From Enterovirga rhinocerotis (lineage in GTDB: Bacteria > Pseudomonadota > Alphaproteobacteria > Rhizobiales > Beijerinckiaceae), in the NCBI RefSeq assembly GCF_004363955.1, contig NZ_SNZR01000014.1:372001-436000 (forward strand): a stretch of DNA of 64,000 nucleotides, read 5' to 3'. The notes below the pieces were generated by a model, which saw only the letters and a program-made list of their open reading frames with translations, was not told where the DNA came from and searched no databases. Position 1 is the first letter of the stretch; every line of letters begins with the position of its first letter. A program made the translations under genes and the position numbers. Positions 45,283 through 54,735 of this stretch are shown one piece after another.

Positions 45283-46884
45283 CTAGCTCTCTATCCACGT
45301 ATCGTGCCAGTCGCCGGAGCCCCAGCGGGGCATGTTGAGGGCGCCCTGGACCTTTTTCGAGATCGCGGTCTGGAAGGTTCGCTCGATCATCATCCAGACC
45401 GGAATGTCGGCGTTCACCGCCTTCACCCATTCGGCATAGAGGGCCTTGCGCTTGACCGGATCGAGCTCGGCGGCGGCATCGTCGATCATCTTGTCGACGG
45501 CGTCGTTCTTCCAGCCGTACTGGTTGGTCCAGGGCGCGCCCTTCGGCGATCCCGAGCGGTACCAGACCGTGGTCGAGACGGCCGGGTCGCCGCGATACTG
45601 GTGCCAGCCGGTGGCGAGGTCGAAGTTCCAGTCGCGATAGACGGTCGCGAGGGCGCCCGCGCTGTCGAGATTGAGAATGTCGACCTTGATGCCGACCTGG
45701 CTCAGCGACTGCTGGATGAAGGTCGCGAGCAGCGGCACGTCCTCGCCGTTCTGGATCGGCACGAGCTTGAGCGTGAACCGAGTGCCGCCGGCGCCGCGCT
45801 TGTAGCCGGCCTCGTCGAGCAGCGCGTTCGCCTTCTTGACGTCCAGCTTATAGGGCGGCGGCGCCTCGGTGTAGAAGGCCGTCGAGACCGACGGGATCGG
45901 GCCCGTGGCCGGCTTGCCCTGCCCGTAGATGAAGTTCTCGATGAAGAAGGGCACGTCGATCGCCTGGGCGATGGCTTGCCGCACGCGCACGTCGGAGAGT
46001 TCCTTGCGCCGCGTGTTGAACTCGAGCGTGTTGTTGAAGGCGTTGGCCTCGAGTCCCTTGCTCGTGACGGTGAAGCGCGCGTCGGTCTTCAGCCGATCGA
46101 GATCGGCGAGGGAGAGGGCGTTGTAGGTCGAGAGTTGTGTCTGTCCCGTCTCGAGCGCCGCTGCCGCGGCGGCCTTGTCGATGATGAAGCGCCACACGAT
46201 GCGGTCGAGATAGGGGAAGTCCTTGCGCCAGTAGTTCGGGTTCCGGTCGGCGATGATGAACTGGCCACGCTCGTACTGCACGAACTTGAACGGACCGGTT
46301 CCGATCGGCGCGGTATTCGCCGGGTTGTCGAGGATGTTGGTGCCCTCGAAGACGTGGCGCGGCGCGATATAGCCGAGGTCGCAGAGGGCGCGCAGCAGGA
46401 GGTTCTGCGGCATGGGCCGGCTGTATTTGAAGACGGCCGTCGTCGCGTCGGGCGTCTCGACCGCCTCGAGGTATTGCTGGAGCTGGGTGCCGTAGTTCAG
46501 GTACTTCTTCCACATCTCCATGGCAGTGTACTGGACGTCCGCCGAGGTGAACGGCTTGCCGTCATGCCAGGTGACGCCCTCCCGCAGCTTGAATGTGTGG
46601 GTCTTGCCGTCCGGTGCGCTCGTCCAGCTCGTCGCGAGCACGGCGGCCGGGACGCCGCTCGCGTCGAGGTCGACGAGCGGCTCCATGATCTTCGACGTGA
46701 CGATGTAGACGCCGGTGGAGGCCCGGATCGCCGGGTTGAGCACGCGCTGCTCGCCGCTGAGCTGCACGGTGAGGGTACCGCCCCGCTTCGGCGTTCCGCT
46801 CTGGGCGAAGGCGGGACTGCCGGCGGCCGACCCGAGGGCCAGGGCGCCCGCAATCCGGATGGCTTCCCGACGATTGATGATCAT
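45283..46884 (-). CDS. Peptide-type ABC transporter substrate-binding protein
   Basis: A 533-residue family 5 solute-binding protein with a signal (INRREAIRIAGALALGSAAG; twin Arg suggests Tat export). Typical parts are GGTLTVQLSGEQRVLNPAI at the start, HTFKLREGVTWHDGKPFTSADV, and the C-terminal WMMIERTF segment. It captures peptides, opines or other oligomeric amines; the ligand is not deducible. It is the first gene of the importer operon. Confidence 0.92.
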   Translation of the reverse strand: MIINRREAIRIAGALALGSAAGSPAFAQSGTPKRGGTLTVQLSGEQRVLNPAIRASTGVYIVTSKIMEPLVDLDASGVPAAVLATSWTSAPDGKTHTFKLREGVTWHDGKPFTSADVQYTAMEMWKKYLNYGTQLQQYLEAVETPDATTAVFKYSRPMPQNLLLRALCDLGYIAPRHVFEGTNILDNPANTAPIGTGPFKFVQYERGQFIIADRNPNYWRKDFPYLDRIVWRFIIDKAAAAAALETGQTQLSTYNALSLADLDRLKTDARFTVTSKGLEANAFNNTLEFNTRRKELSDVRVRQAIAQAIDVPFFIENFIYGQGKPATGPIPSVSTAFYTEAPPPYKLDVKKANALLDEAGYKRGAGGTRFTLKLVPIQNGEDVPLLATFIQQSLSQVGIKVDILNLDSAGALATVYRDWNFDLATGWHQYRGDPAVSTTVWYRSGSPKGAPWTNQYGWKNDAVDKMIDDAAAELDPVKRKALYAEWVKAVNADIPVWMMIERTFQTAISKKVQGALNMPRWGSGDWHDTWIES

Positions 46885-47173
46885 GGTGGGTTCCCCGTTT
46901 GGTCACCCATTCTTTCTGCATTGCAGCATCGAAGCAATGGAAACGATACCTCGACTAAACAAAACCTGTAGATCAATCGCCTCTTTTGCCGGCATCGGGG
47001 GAAATATTTATCTCTTCTGCCTCCGGCGCCCTTCCTTCAAGCGTGGGCGGGCATCGCGGCGGCCGCCGCCGCACCCATCCCAGTCCGGACTCGGCTGACG
47101 CGTCACGGGCGCCCCCGTCACCTCTCGGAGGTGTCGGACCATGGCTCGCCCGCGCGGGTCGGGGCCCGATCCA
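46885..47173. other. Intergenic region before the importer operon
   Basis: A 289-base gap between the binding-protein gene and the acyl-CoA dehydrogenase gene. The part from about 46920 to 47010 is AT-rich and probably holds the operon promoter on the minus strand, for instance around a TTGATC at about 46970-46975. The rest is GC-rich and lacks recognisable features. Confidence 0.4.
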
Positions 47174-48316
47174 TCAGCGCAGGCCGAGGCCGCGTGCGAT
47201 GATGCCGCGCAGAATCTCGCGCGTGCCGCCGCGCAACGAGAAGGACGGCGCGGTGAGCGTGATGTAGCCGAGGACCTCCGAGAGGTCGTTGCCGGAGGTC
47301 AGCGAGGGCTCGATCCCGACGAGCTGGCGCACGACATCCGGCATGGCCTGCTCGTAGAGCGCGCCGAGATCCTTCACGACGGCCGCATGGAGGGCCGGGT
47401 TCTCGCCCTTCTGCAGCAGGCCTGCGACGGAGCGCGAGAGATAGCGCAGCGTCATCAGGTGGCCGGTCAGCCGGCCGATCACGGCCTTGGCCTCGTCGGA
47501 AGCGTCGGGGCCGAGTTCGCGGATGAGTTCCGTCAGCAGCACGAAGGAGGACAGGAACCTCTCCGGCCCGCTTCGCTCGAAGGCGAGTTCCCCCATCACC
47601 TGGTCCCAGCCGTCGCCGAGCTTTCCGACGAGCGCGCTCTGCGGAAGGAAGACGTCTTCCAGCACGATCTCGTTGAAGTGGTGCTCGCCCGCGACGTCGA
47701 GGATGGGGCGGATCGTGATCCCCGGGGTCTTGAGGTCGACCAGGAACTGGCTCGTGCCGCCCTTGCGATCCTCCTGCGTGCCGGTGCGGCAGAAGAGGAT
47801 CATGTAGTGGCACTGGTGCGCCTCGGTGGTCCAGACCTTGGTGCCGTTGACGCGGAACCCGCCCTCGACCGGTGTCGCGCGGGTTCGCGTCGCGGCGAGG
47901 TCGGAGCCGGAATCGGGTTCGCTCATGCCGATCGCGAAGAAGCATTCGCCCCGCGCGATCTTCGGCAGGATGGCCTCGCGCTGCGCCTCGGTCCCGACCT
48001 TGAGCAAGAGCGGGCCGCTCTGACGGTCGGAGATCCAATGTGCTGCGACGGGTGCGCCCGCGGCCAGCATCTCCTCCATCACGACGTAGCGCTCGAGCGC
48101 GCTGCGTTCGTGGCCGCCGTAACGCTTCGGCCAGGTCATGGCGATCCAGCCGCGCTCGCCCATCTTGCGGCTGAAATCGGCGTCGAACCCGGTCCAGGTC
48201 CGAGCCCGGTCCATGGGCTTGCGGTCCTTCAGCTCGACGGCGAGGAAGTCGCGGACCTCCCGGCGGAGGGTTTCGATGGCGGATGTGGTCTCGGGGGGAG
48301 GGGGGAACGTCAGCAT
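47174..48316 (-). CDS. Acyl-CoA dehydrogenase (subunit 1 of a probable pair)
   Basis: A 380-residue ACAD. FAD-binding and substrate signatures are visible: ECFFAIGMSEPDSGSDLAATRTRA (N/middle domain) and WTTEAHQCHYMILF. The classical Glu before Gly-Thr in the C-terminal helix is replaced: the motif is RGGTREI. A Glu in LAFERSG may take over, as in isovaleryl-CoA-type enzymes. The next gene encodes a second ACAD after 13 bases, so a heteromeric alpha2-beta2 enzyme like the actinobacterial FadE pairs is likely. Confidence 0.9.
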   Translation of the reverse strand: MLTFPPPPETTSAIETLRREVRDFLAVELKDRKPMDRARTWTGFDADFSRKMGERGWIAMTWPKRYGGHERSALERYVVMEEMLAAGAPVAAHWISDRQSGPLLLKVGTEAQREAILPKIARGECFFAIGMSEPDSGSDLAATRTRATPVEGGFRVNGTKVWTTEAHQCHYMILFCRTGTQEDRKGGTSQFLVDLKTPGITIRPILDVAGEHHFNEIVLEDVFLPQSALVGKLGDGWDQVMGELAFERSGPERFLSSFVLLTELIRELGPDASDEAKAVIGRLTGHLMTLRYLSRSVAGLLQKGENPALHAAVVKDLGALYEQAMPDVVRQLVGIEPSLTSGNDLSEVLGYITLTAPSFSLRGGTREILRGIIARGLGLR

Positions 48317-48329
48317 GGATCCATCTGCC

Positions 48330-49385
48330 TCACAGGCTCGTCACGAAAGGCCAGAGCCCGTCGGCGCCGAGGCCGACCACGTGCTCGCCGAGTTCGCGGC
48401 TCCACTCGGCCTCGTTGCCGAACTCGTCCCGCCAGGACCACAGACGCCGGGTGTGGATGTGCAGCGAGTGCTCGTGGGTGCAGCCGATGGCGCCATGCAC
48501 CTGATGGGCGATCGAGGCGACGATCCCCGCCGCCTCGCCGGTGCGCAGCTTGGCCGCGGCCATGGCGAGGCGCCCGCCCCGGCCGGACACCGCCTCGGCC
48601 GCGATCGCCGCCGCGCCGGCCGACGCCGCGGCCTGGCCCGCGACGATGGCGAGGTTCTGCTGGATCGCCTGGAACTTGCCGATGGGCCGGCCGAACTGCA
48701 CCCGCTCGTTGGCATAGGCGACCGACATCGCGAGGACCCGCCCGATGGAGCCGGCCATCGCCATCGCCCGGAAGGCGGCACCCAGCGCCTTGAGGTCGCG
48801 AGCGGCGCAGTCGCCGGGCCGCACGAAGGCGCCGTCGATGGCACCGTCAAGTGCAACATCGTCCCGCGGCTCCCCCGCGAGGTTCTTGCCGGCGCTCACG
48901 CGGTAATCGGCAGGTCGCAGGAGGGCGAGGCAGGGCCCTTCCGCCGTATCGGCGACCAGCACGATCCCGGCGGCTTGCGCGCCCCACGGCACGCGCGGCA
49001 GCACGCCCGAGAGCCGAAGGCCGGCGCCCTCGCGCGTCGCCTGGATCCGACCGCCGGACGGCGCTGGCGCGATCGACAGTGGGCCCTGCGGCGCCTCGAT
49101 TCCCGACACGCCCAGGAGCCGCGTCGCGATCATGGTCTCGGCCAGAGGGAGGGGCAGGGCGGCTTCGCCCGCAAGCGCCATGATGCCGGCGAGGGTTTCG
49201 GCCGAGAGCCCGAATCCGCCCTGGTCCTCGGAGAGCAGCGCGAGCGGCAATCCGAGTTCTTCGACGCTGGCCCAGGCCTGCGCCGGCCAGGCCGTCTCGT
49301 CGCGCCGGCTTGCCTCATCCCTCGGGAAAAGGTCGTCGAACAGCCGCCGCGTCGAATCGAGGACGATCTCGTCGGACTCGCTCAC
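48330..49385 (-). CDS. Acyl-CoA dehydrogenase (subunit 2 of a probable pair)
   Basis: A 351-residue ACAD-family protein, shorter and more degenerate than the first. I started at GTG 49385 (GGAGGAGACGAG upstream); the frame remains open for 60 more codons that look non-coding. Retained features include LPLALLSEDQGGFGLSAE, ANERVQFGRPIGKFQAIQ and the C-terminal HGAIGCTHEHSLHIHTRR. It probably forms a complex with its neighbour. The substrate is unknown; alpha-methyl-branched acyl-CoAs fit the nearby racemase. Confidence 0.87.
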   Translation of the reverse strand: MSESDEIVLDSTRRLFDDLFPRDEASRRDETAWPAQAWASVEELGLPLALLSEDQGGFGLSAETLAGIMALAGEAALPLPLAETMIATRLLGVSGIEAPQGPLSIAPAPSGGRIQATREGAGLRLSGVLPRVPWGAQAAGIVLVADTAEGPCLALLRPADYRVSAGKNLAGEPRDDVALDGAIDGAFVRPGDCAARDLKALGAAFRAMAMAGSIGRVLAMSVAYANERVQFGRPIGKFQAIQQNLAIVAGQAAASAGAAAIAAEAVSGRGGRLAMAAAKLRTGEAAGIVASIAHQVHGAIGCTHEHSLHIHTRRLWSWRDEFGNEAEWSRELGEHVVGLGADGLWPFVTSL

Positions 49386-49622
49386 CTGTCTCGTCTCCTC
49401 CCGATCTCGACGAGGTGATCCCCGTTCGCCGTCCCGTCCTACCGGCTCTTGTTTCGTCTCGCCATCCCCACCGGCCTCGCCGAGGCGGTGTTTGACGCTC
49501 CAGACCCTTGCCCTCGCGGGCCGCATCGGTTCGAGTGTCGTGCGCGGGCTCGCCCCGTGCGTCATCGTCGAACATATAAAGAAGGTCGGCCCGGTCCGGG
49601 CCGCGCCGCAGATAGAGGTTGC

Positions 49623-50756
49623 ATGTCAGGACCCCTTTCCGGATTTCGGATCATCGAGATGGCGGGGATCGGACCCGCACCCTTCGCAGGGATGTTGCTC
49701 TCGGACATGGGGGCCGAGGTCATCCGCATCGACCGGGCCGCACCGCAGGATCTCGGCATCACGATCCCCGAGAACCTGAACCTCACCAATCGCGGCCGCC
49801 GATCGCTCGTGCTCGACCTCAAGTCGCCGGAGGGGATCCGGGCGATGGAGAAGCTCGTGCCGAAGGCCGACGCCCTGATCGAGGGATTCCGGCCCGGCGT
49901 GATGGAGCGGCTCGGGCTCGGCCCTGAGCATCTGCTCGGGCTCAATCCGAAGCTCGTCTTCGGCCGCGTGACGGGATGGGGACAGACGGGTCCGCTGGCC
50001 CAGGCGGCCGGGCACGACATCAACTACGTCGCGCTGTCGGGCATGCTGCACGCGATCGGCACGCCCGAACGTCCCGTGCCGCCCTTGAACCTCGTCGGGG
50101 ATTACGGCGGCGGCTCGCTGAACCTGGTGATCGGCGTTCTCGCCGCGCTCCTCGAAGCGCAGCGCTCGGGCAAGGGGCAGGTGGTCGATGCCGCCATGGT
50201 GGACGGCGTGGCGCTTCTCGGCTCGCTGTTCTACGGCTTGCTCCAGGCCGGTCTGTGGAGCGATCGGCGCGGCGCGAACGAACTCGACGGCGGCGCGCCC
50301 TGGTACGGCACGTACCGCACGCGCGACGGGAGCTGGATCGCGATCGGGCCGGTCGAGCGGCGCTTCTACGAGCTCATGCTGGAGAAGCTGGGTCTCGACG
50401 ATCCCGCCCTGAAGGACCGCGCTCCGTCGAACTGGGAGTATCTCCGGCAGGCTTTCGAGGCCGCCTTCGCGACGCGCGACCGGGACGAATGGTGCCGGCT
50501 CCTCGAAGGGACCGACATCTGCTTCGCCCCCGTCCTGTCGCTCGGCGAGGCGCCGAACCATCCGCATCTCGCCGCGCGGGCGACCTTCGTCGAGTTTGAC
50601 GGTGTCCTGCATCCCGCGCCGGCCCCGCGGTTCAGCCGGACCGAATCCGCGATCCAGGGGCCACCCCCGGCCGTCGGGGAGCATAGCCGCGCGATCCTGG
50701 CCGGATGGGGCTTCTCGGAGGCCGAGATCGCCGAGACGCTGGGAGACGCTTCGTGA
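49623..50756 (+). CDS. AMACR-type CoA racemase / class III CoA transferase
   Basis: A 377-residue member of the CaiB/BaiF family. It keeps His131 (GHDINY) and Asp160 (GDYGGG) at positions equivalent to the catalytic pair His126/Asp156 of mycobacterial alpha-methylacyl-CoA racemase, so racemisation of 2-methyl-branched acyl-CoA is more likely than transfer. GAGG precedes the ATG at 49623. It is divergent from the ACAD pair (237-base gap) and its stop overlaps the nitroreductase ATG by one base. Confidence 0.88.
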   Translation: MSGPLSGFRIIEMAGIGPAPFAGMLLSDMGAEVIRIDRAAPQDLGITIPENLNLTNRGRRSLVLDLKSPEGIRAMEKLVPKADALIEGFRPGVMERLGLGPEHLLGLNPKLVFGRVTGWGQTGPLAQAAGHDINYVALSGMLHAIGTPERPVPPLNLVGDYGGGSLNLVIGVLAALLEAQRSGKGQVVDAAMVDGVALLGSLFYGLLQAGLWSDRRGANELDGGAPWYGTYRTRDGSWIAIGPVERRFYELMLEKLGLDDPALKDRAPSNWEYLRQAFEAAFATRDRDEWCRLLEGTDICFAPVLSLGEAPNHPHLAARATFVEFDGVLHPAPAPRFSRTESAIQGPPPAVGEHSRAILAGWGFSEAEIAETLGDAS

Positions 50757-51457
50757 TGGACGCTTCGCTCTCGCCGCCGGCCGCGGCGGCCGATCTGCTG
50801 GAGGCGCTGCTGCGGCAGCGTCACAGCTGCCGTGCCTTCCGGCCCGATCCCGTGCCGCGCCCGCTCATCGAGCGGATGCTCGGGATCGCGCAGCGCGCCG
50901 CCTCCTGGTGCAACTCGCAGCCCTGGCAGGTCGTCGTGACGAGCGGCGCGGAAACCGAGCGCTTCCGCGAAGCCTTCGCGGCGGCCTTCGCGGCAGGCGA
51001 GGACGACGCGCCCGATATCCCATGGCCGAGCGCCTATGAGGGCGTCTATCTCGCCCGTCGCCGGGAATGCGGCTACCAGCTCTATGACAGCGTCGGCGTC
51101 CCGCGGGGCGACCGGGAAGCGGGCGCTCGTCAGGCCGCGGAGAATTTCCGGTTCTTCGGAGCGCCTCACGTCGCGATCGTGACGAGCGATGCCGCGCTCG
51201 GGCCCTACGGTGCCGTCGATTGCGGATCGTATGTCGGCCATGTCCTCCTCGCGGCTCAGAGCCTCGGCATCGCGACGATCGCCCAGGCGGCGCTCGCCTC
51301 ACGCTCGGGACTGATCCGGCGCCATTTCGGGCTGCCGGATGATCGCCGCGTCGTCTGCGGGATCGCGTTCGGCTATGAGGACGAGGCTCATCCGGCCAAT
51401 GGTTTCCGGACAAGCCGCGCAAGCCTCGAGGAGGCTGTGACGTTTCTCGGCTCGTAA
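50756..51457 (+). CDS. Nitroreductase family FMN oxidoreductase
   Basis: A 233-residue protein with the FMN-binding RQRHSCRAFRPDPVPRPLIE (about 21-40), WCNSQPWQVVV and GSYVGHVLLAAQSLGIAT regions. It is a two-electron flavin reductase; the physiological acceptor is unknown. Coupling to the racemase gene (stop and start overlap, TGATG) suggests a shared pathway. Confidence 0.9.
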   Translation: MDASLSPPAAAADLLEALLRQRHSCRAFRPDPVPRPLIERMLGIAQRAASWCNSQPWQVVVTSGAETERFREAFAAAFAAGEDDAPDIPWPSAYEGVYLARRRECGYQLYDSVGVPRGDREAGARQAAENFRFFGAPHVAIVTSDAALGPYGAVDCGSYVGHVLLAAQSLGIATIAQAALASRSGLIRRHFGLPDDRRVVCGIAFGYEDEAHPANGFRTSRASLEEAVTFLGS

Positions 51458-51823
51458 GCGCCGGACCTTCGTCCCGCAGGCCGCGACGGGCCGGCGCACG
51501 ACACCGGATTGAAACGCGAAAGGGGTGCGGCGCATGCGCGCGGCGCCGCGTCGCAGGCACCCTCTTACGACGGTTCGCGGGGTCGTTTCGGTGCGCGGGA
51601 GGCGAGGTTGTCCCGCGCGGTGCGCCTTGACGGTGCCCATTCCTCTTCGGGACCCGAGATGTCCTCGACCGCCGGGATCTGGGATCCGGCGCTCCGGGAG
51701 GTGGCGGCTCGACGCCACCACCCTCGCTCCGCTAAAGAGGCGCGCCGGTCGCGGCGGCTAGGGGCGACGCCATCGCGATCCGTGGCTTGCCTGGTTCGCC
51801 GCACCCCCGCGAGGCACAACCGA
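51458..51823. other. Intergenic region before the glycan locus
   Basis: A 366-base gap without a convincing gene. It has a perfect 8-base inverted repeat GCGCGGGA-N10-TCCCGCGC at 51593-51618, without a T-run. The promoter for the downstream genes is probably near its end. Confidence 0.4.
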
Positions 51824-52153
51824 ATGTGGGTGAACTTGTCGATCGAGAAGTTTCCTCCCCGCAAACTGGCGGGCTTGCTCCGTTCCGGCTCCGCCATCAC
51901 GCGCGTGATTGCCGACACCTTGTCGCGCCGCCCGTCCGGTGCGGTTTCCGACACGGAAGCGATCGAGCCTCCCGTGGCCGCCTTGCCGCCGGCTTTGGCC
52001 GAACTGGCTTTCGTCCAGGTCGACCGGCTCGTTCTCGAGCGGGTCATTCAGACAGCAGATGCACTTGCCCTTGAGATCGTCTACGAAGATCTCAAGGATC
52101 TCTTCAGTACTGTCGATGATCTCGACGCGTCCGAGCAAGACGGGGATTGGTGA
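51824..52153 (+). CDS. Hypothetical protein at the start of the glycan locus
   Basis: A 109-residue protein from the ATG at 51824 (MWVNLSIEKFPPRKLAGLL). No signal peptide or membrane helix is visible. The C-terminal half (VQVDRLVLERVIQTADALAL) is helical and amphipathic and ends in an acidic tail. The stop lies 3 bases before the ATG of the next glycosyltransferase, so the two are probably cotranscribed. I recognise no family. The frame is open upstream to 51509, but I saw no better start. Confidence 0.5.
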   Translation: MWVNLSIEKFPPRKLAGLLRSGSAITRVIADTLSRRPSGAVSDTEAIEPPVAALPPALAELAFVQVDRLVLERVIQTADALALEIVYEDLKDLFSTVDDLDASEQDGDW

Positions 52154-52156
52154 TCA

Positions 52157-54613
52157 ATGAAAGTTGAGGGCCGCCTCGAACGCGTCTGGTTGCACCAGGC
52201 CGAGGGCTGGGCGTGGCTGCCCGCGGAGCCGGGCAAGCGGCTGACGGTGGAGCTCTATGTCGACGACGCGCTCGTCGCCACGGCGCCGGCGGACATCCTC
52301 CGAGCCGATCTCGCCCGGAAGTCGATCGGAGACGGGCGCTACGGTTTCAGCCTTCCCCTGCCGGGAAAGGCCGGCTCGGCGGGCGCGGCAAAAAGCGTTT
52401 CGGTCAGGATCGTGGACGGGCCCGAATTGCGGGGTCGGATCGACGCGCTGACAGTTCCCCCGAACGGTCGGATCGAGACCCGCAACAACCTCGAGATACG
52501 GGGATGGGCGCACGGGCCGAATTACGAGCCGGCCGAGCTCGAAGTCTTCGCAGACGGGGTCCTTCAGGCGACGTGGCCTTGCCGGATGCTGCGCAAGGAC
52601 CCGGCCTTCAAGCATCTCGGCGCGAATCAATTCGGCTTCAAGATGCCGCTCGATCCGCTCGTCGGTCCGAATGCCGACCGGCTCGAGGTGCGCATCAAGG
52701 GAACGTCGATGCGGCTGGACGTGCCCGCGAAGACGCCGGCCCCCGATTACATGCGGGTCCCGGCCGATCTTCCGCGGCAACGCTATGCCTCGGCCTACGA
52801 TGCGCGCGAAGCGCTTCTGAAGAGCCTCTGCGAAGACGGCGCCGATGGCGGCGCGAACACGGTGACGGTGTCCTGGACCGCCCTCCAGCAGGTCCTGAAC
52901 CTGCTCTCGGCGCGGGAGAATGCGCTCGAAGAGCGGCGCTTCATGTCCAAGGTCGAGGAGCGCGCGGGAGGCCTGCTGCCGGAGAGCGGGTCGGCGACCG
53001 TGGAGAGCGAGAGCCTGAACAAGCTCCTCGCCCTCAGCCGGGAGGCCGCCGGCCTGACGACGGAGCAACTCGTCGAGCGTATCGCCGCCGAACTCGTGCC
53101 GGCCTATCGCGAGGATATCGAAGGGCGCCGGTCCTGGCACGCGGCCCTCAGGTCGATCCCTGACAAGCGGTTTCTGCGGAGCCTTGCCCGAGCGTTCCGG
53201 CAGTCCGATTTCCTCGAGCTTCCCGGCTTGGCCTACCTCACCAGCATGGCGGGGCGGAGCAGCTTTCCGATCTCGAGCATCCGCTACGCCCGGACGCTGT
53301 GGTCCTGGGCCCATGCGTCCCACGAGCAGGGCATCCGGCTTCCGGCCCCGGCGGCCCATGTCCGATCGAACAGGCGTCGCACCGCTTACGTTCTGTGGCG
53401 CTCCGTTCCGTACGACACGAACGGCTACGCCATGCGGTCGCATTATCTGCTCCGCTCGCTGAAATCGCTCGACGAGGACGTGCTGGGCGTCACGCGGCTC
53501 GGCTATCCGTGGGATGCCGAGAAGAAGAAGCCCGCGACGAGCTATATCGAGGAGATCGACGGGCTGCCCTATATCCATCTCGGCGGCACGGACGCGTCTC
53601 GCGACACCATGACCCTCGAGAACTACGTCCTGGAATGCTCGCAGCGGATCGCCCATGTCGCGGCCGCGATGGAGACGGACGTCATCCACAGCGCCTCGAA
53701 CTGGGTTGCCGGGCTGCCGGCCCTCAGGGCCGCCCGGCTCCTCGGCTTGCCGTTCTGCTACGAGGTCCGGGGCCTGTGGGAGATCACGAGAGCCTCGACC
53801 ACGCCCGGCTATCGTCAGACGGACCATTTCTCGCTGTTCGAGCGGATGGAGGGTCTGGTGGCCAGGAACGCGGATCGCGTCTTCGCCATCACGGGACAGG
53901 TTAAGGCCGAACTGGTTCGGCGTGGCGTGGACGAGAGCAAGATCGTGCTCGCGCCGAACGGCGTCGAGACCGAGCGTTTCACGCCGAGGGCGACGGACGA
54001 GGCTCTGAAGCGCGAGCTCGGGATCAAGGACGAGATCGTCTTCGGCTTCATCGGCACCTTCGCGCGTTACGAAGGCCTGATCGATCTCTGCCGTGCCGCG
54101 ACGGAACTCACGAAGCGCGGCAAGCGGTTCAAGCTCCTCCTCATCGGCGACGGCGGCGTGTTCGACGACGTCGTCGCCTACAAGAAAGAGTTCGATCACG
54201 AGAACAACATCATCGTGACCGGGCGCATCCCTTTCGAGCAGGTTCCGTCCTATTACTCGCTCGTGCACGTCGCGGTGTTCCCGCGCGCATCGACCGAGAT
54301 CACGGAGATGGTCTCTCCGCTGAAGCCGTTCGAGGCCATGGCGATGGCAAAGCCGGTGATCGGCTCCTCCGTCGCCCCCATCGCCGAGTTCGTCGACGAG
54401 GGCGAGACCGGCTGGCTGTTCGAGAAGGGCTCCTTGGACGACCTGGTCCGGGTCATGTCGAATGTGATCGACCAGCCGTCCATGGCCGAGCCGATGGGAC
54501 GGAAGGCGCGTCGCTTCATCGAGGAGAAGCGCGACTGGAAGATCATCGGAAACACGATTGCGACTGGCTGGCAGGACATCCGATCGCGTGGGCCGCACGG
54601 GCCGCCGTCATGA
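52157..54613 (+). CDS. Modular GT4 family glycosyltransferase
   Basis: An 818-residue protein. Residues about 1-95 and 96-190 are two similar beta-rich modules (each with a V-x-L-Y/F-V/A-DG/DD pattern and a closing GF-x-x-P). Residues 195-405 are helical. The catalytic GT-B domain is about 405-810: an N-terminal lobe (RTAYVLWRSVPYDTNGYA) and a nucleotide-sugar lobe with GFIGTFARYEGLIDL and ERxxxx-type E-x7-E near EITEMVSPLKPFEAMA. It uses an unknown nucleotide sugar in the cytoplasm. Unlike typical GT4 enzymes (350-400 residues), it has a long N-terminal extension. Confidence 0.85.
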   Translation: MKVEGRLERVWLHQAEGWAWLPAEPGKRLTVELYVDDALVATAPADILRADLARKSIGDGRYGFSLPLPGKAGSAGAAKSVSVRIVDGPELRGRIDALTVPPNGRIETRNNLEIRGWAHGPNYEPAELEVFADGVLQATWPCRMLRKDPAFKHLGANQFGFKMPLDPLVGPNADRLEVRIKGTSMRLDVPAKTPAPDYMRVPADLPRQRYASAYDAREALLKSLCEDGADGGANTVTVSWTALQQVLNLLSARENALEERRFMSKVEERAGGLLPESGSATVESESLNKLLALSREAAGLTTEQLVERIAAELVPAYREDIEGRRSWHAALRSIPDKRFLRSLARAFRQSDFLELPGLAYLTSMAGRSSFPISSIRYARTLWSWAHASHEQGIRLPAPAAHVRSNRRRTAYVLWRSVPYDTNGYAMRSHYLLRSLKSLDEDVLGVTRLGYPWDAEKKKPATSYIEEIDGLPYIHLGGTDASRDTMTLENYVLECSQRIAHVAAAMETDVIHSASNWVAGLPALRAARLLGLPFCYEVRGLWEITRASTTPGYRQTDHFSLFERMEGLVARNADRVFAITGQVKAELVRRGVDESKIVLAPNGVETERFTPRATDEALKRELGIKDEIVFGFIGTFARYEGLIDLCRAATELTKRGKRFKLLLIGDGGVFDDVVAYKKEFDHENNIIVTGRIPFEQVPSYYSLVHVAVFPRASTEITEMVSPLKPFEAMAMAKPVIGSSVAPIAEFVDEGETGWLFEKGSLDDLVRVMSNVIDQPSMAEPMGRKARRFIEEKRDWKIIGNTIATGWQDIRSRGPHGPPS

Positions 54614-54644
54614 TGACGTGATCAGGCGCGAGGAAAGCGTCCGT

Positions 54645-54680
54645 GTGGTTCGCCGGTGAATCGATCGCGCTTCGAACCAC
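54645..54680. promoter_or_regulatory. Inverted repeat between two glycan genes
   Basis: GTGGTTCG and CGAACCAC are perfect 8-base arms 20 bases apart, in the 122-base gap. They could be an operator for the dehydrogenase gene or an mRNA hairpin that separates expression of the two genes. Confidence 0.35.
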
Positions 54681-54735
54681 ATCGCAGCCTCGCTGCAACC
54701 GTTCAACCGACAAATCTCGCCGCAGGATTATCTAG

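Noticed and set aside
52154-54598. Minus-strand open frame opposite the GT4 gene
   Set aside because: The plus-strand reading has glycosyltransferase motifs; the opposite reading is an antisense artefact.
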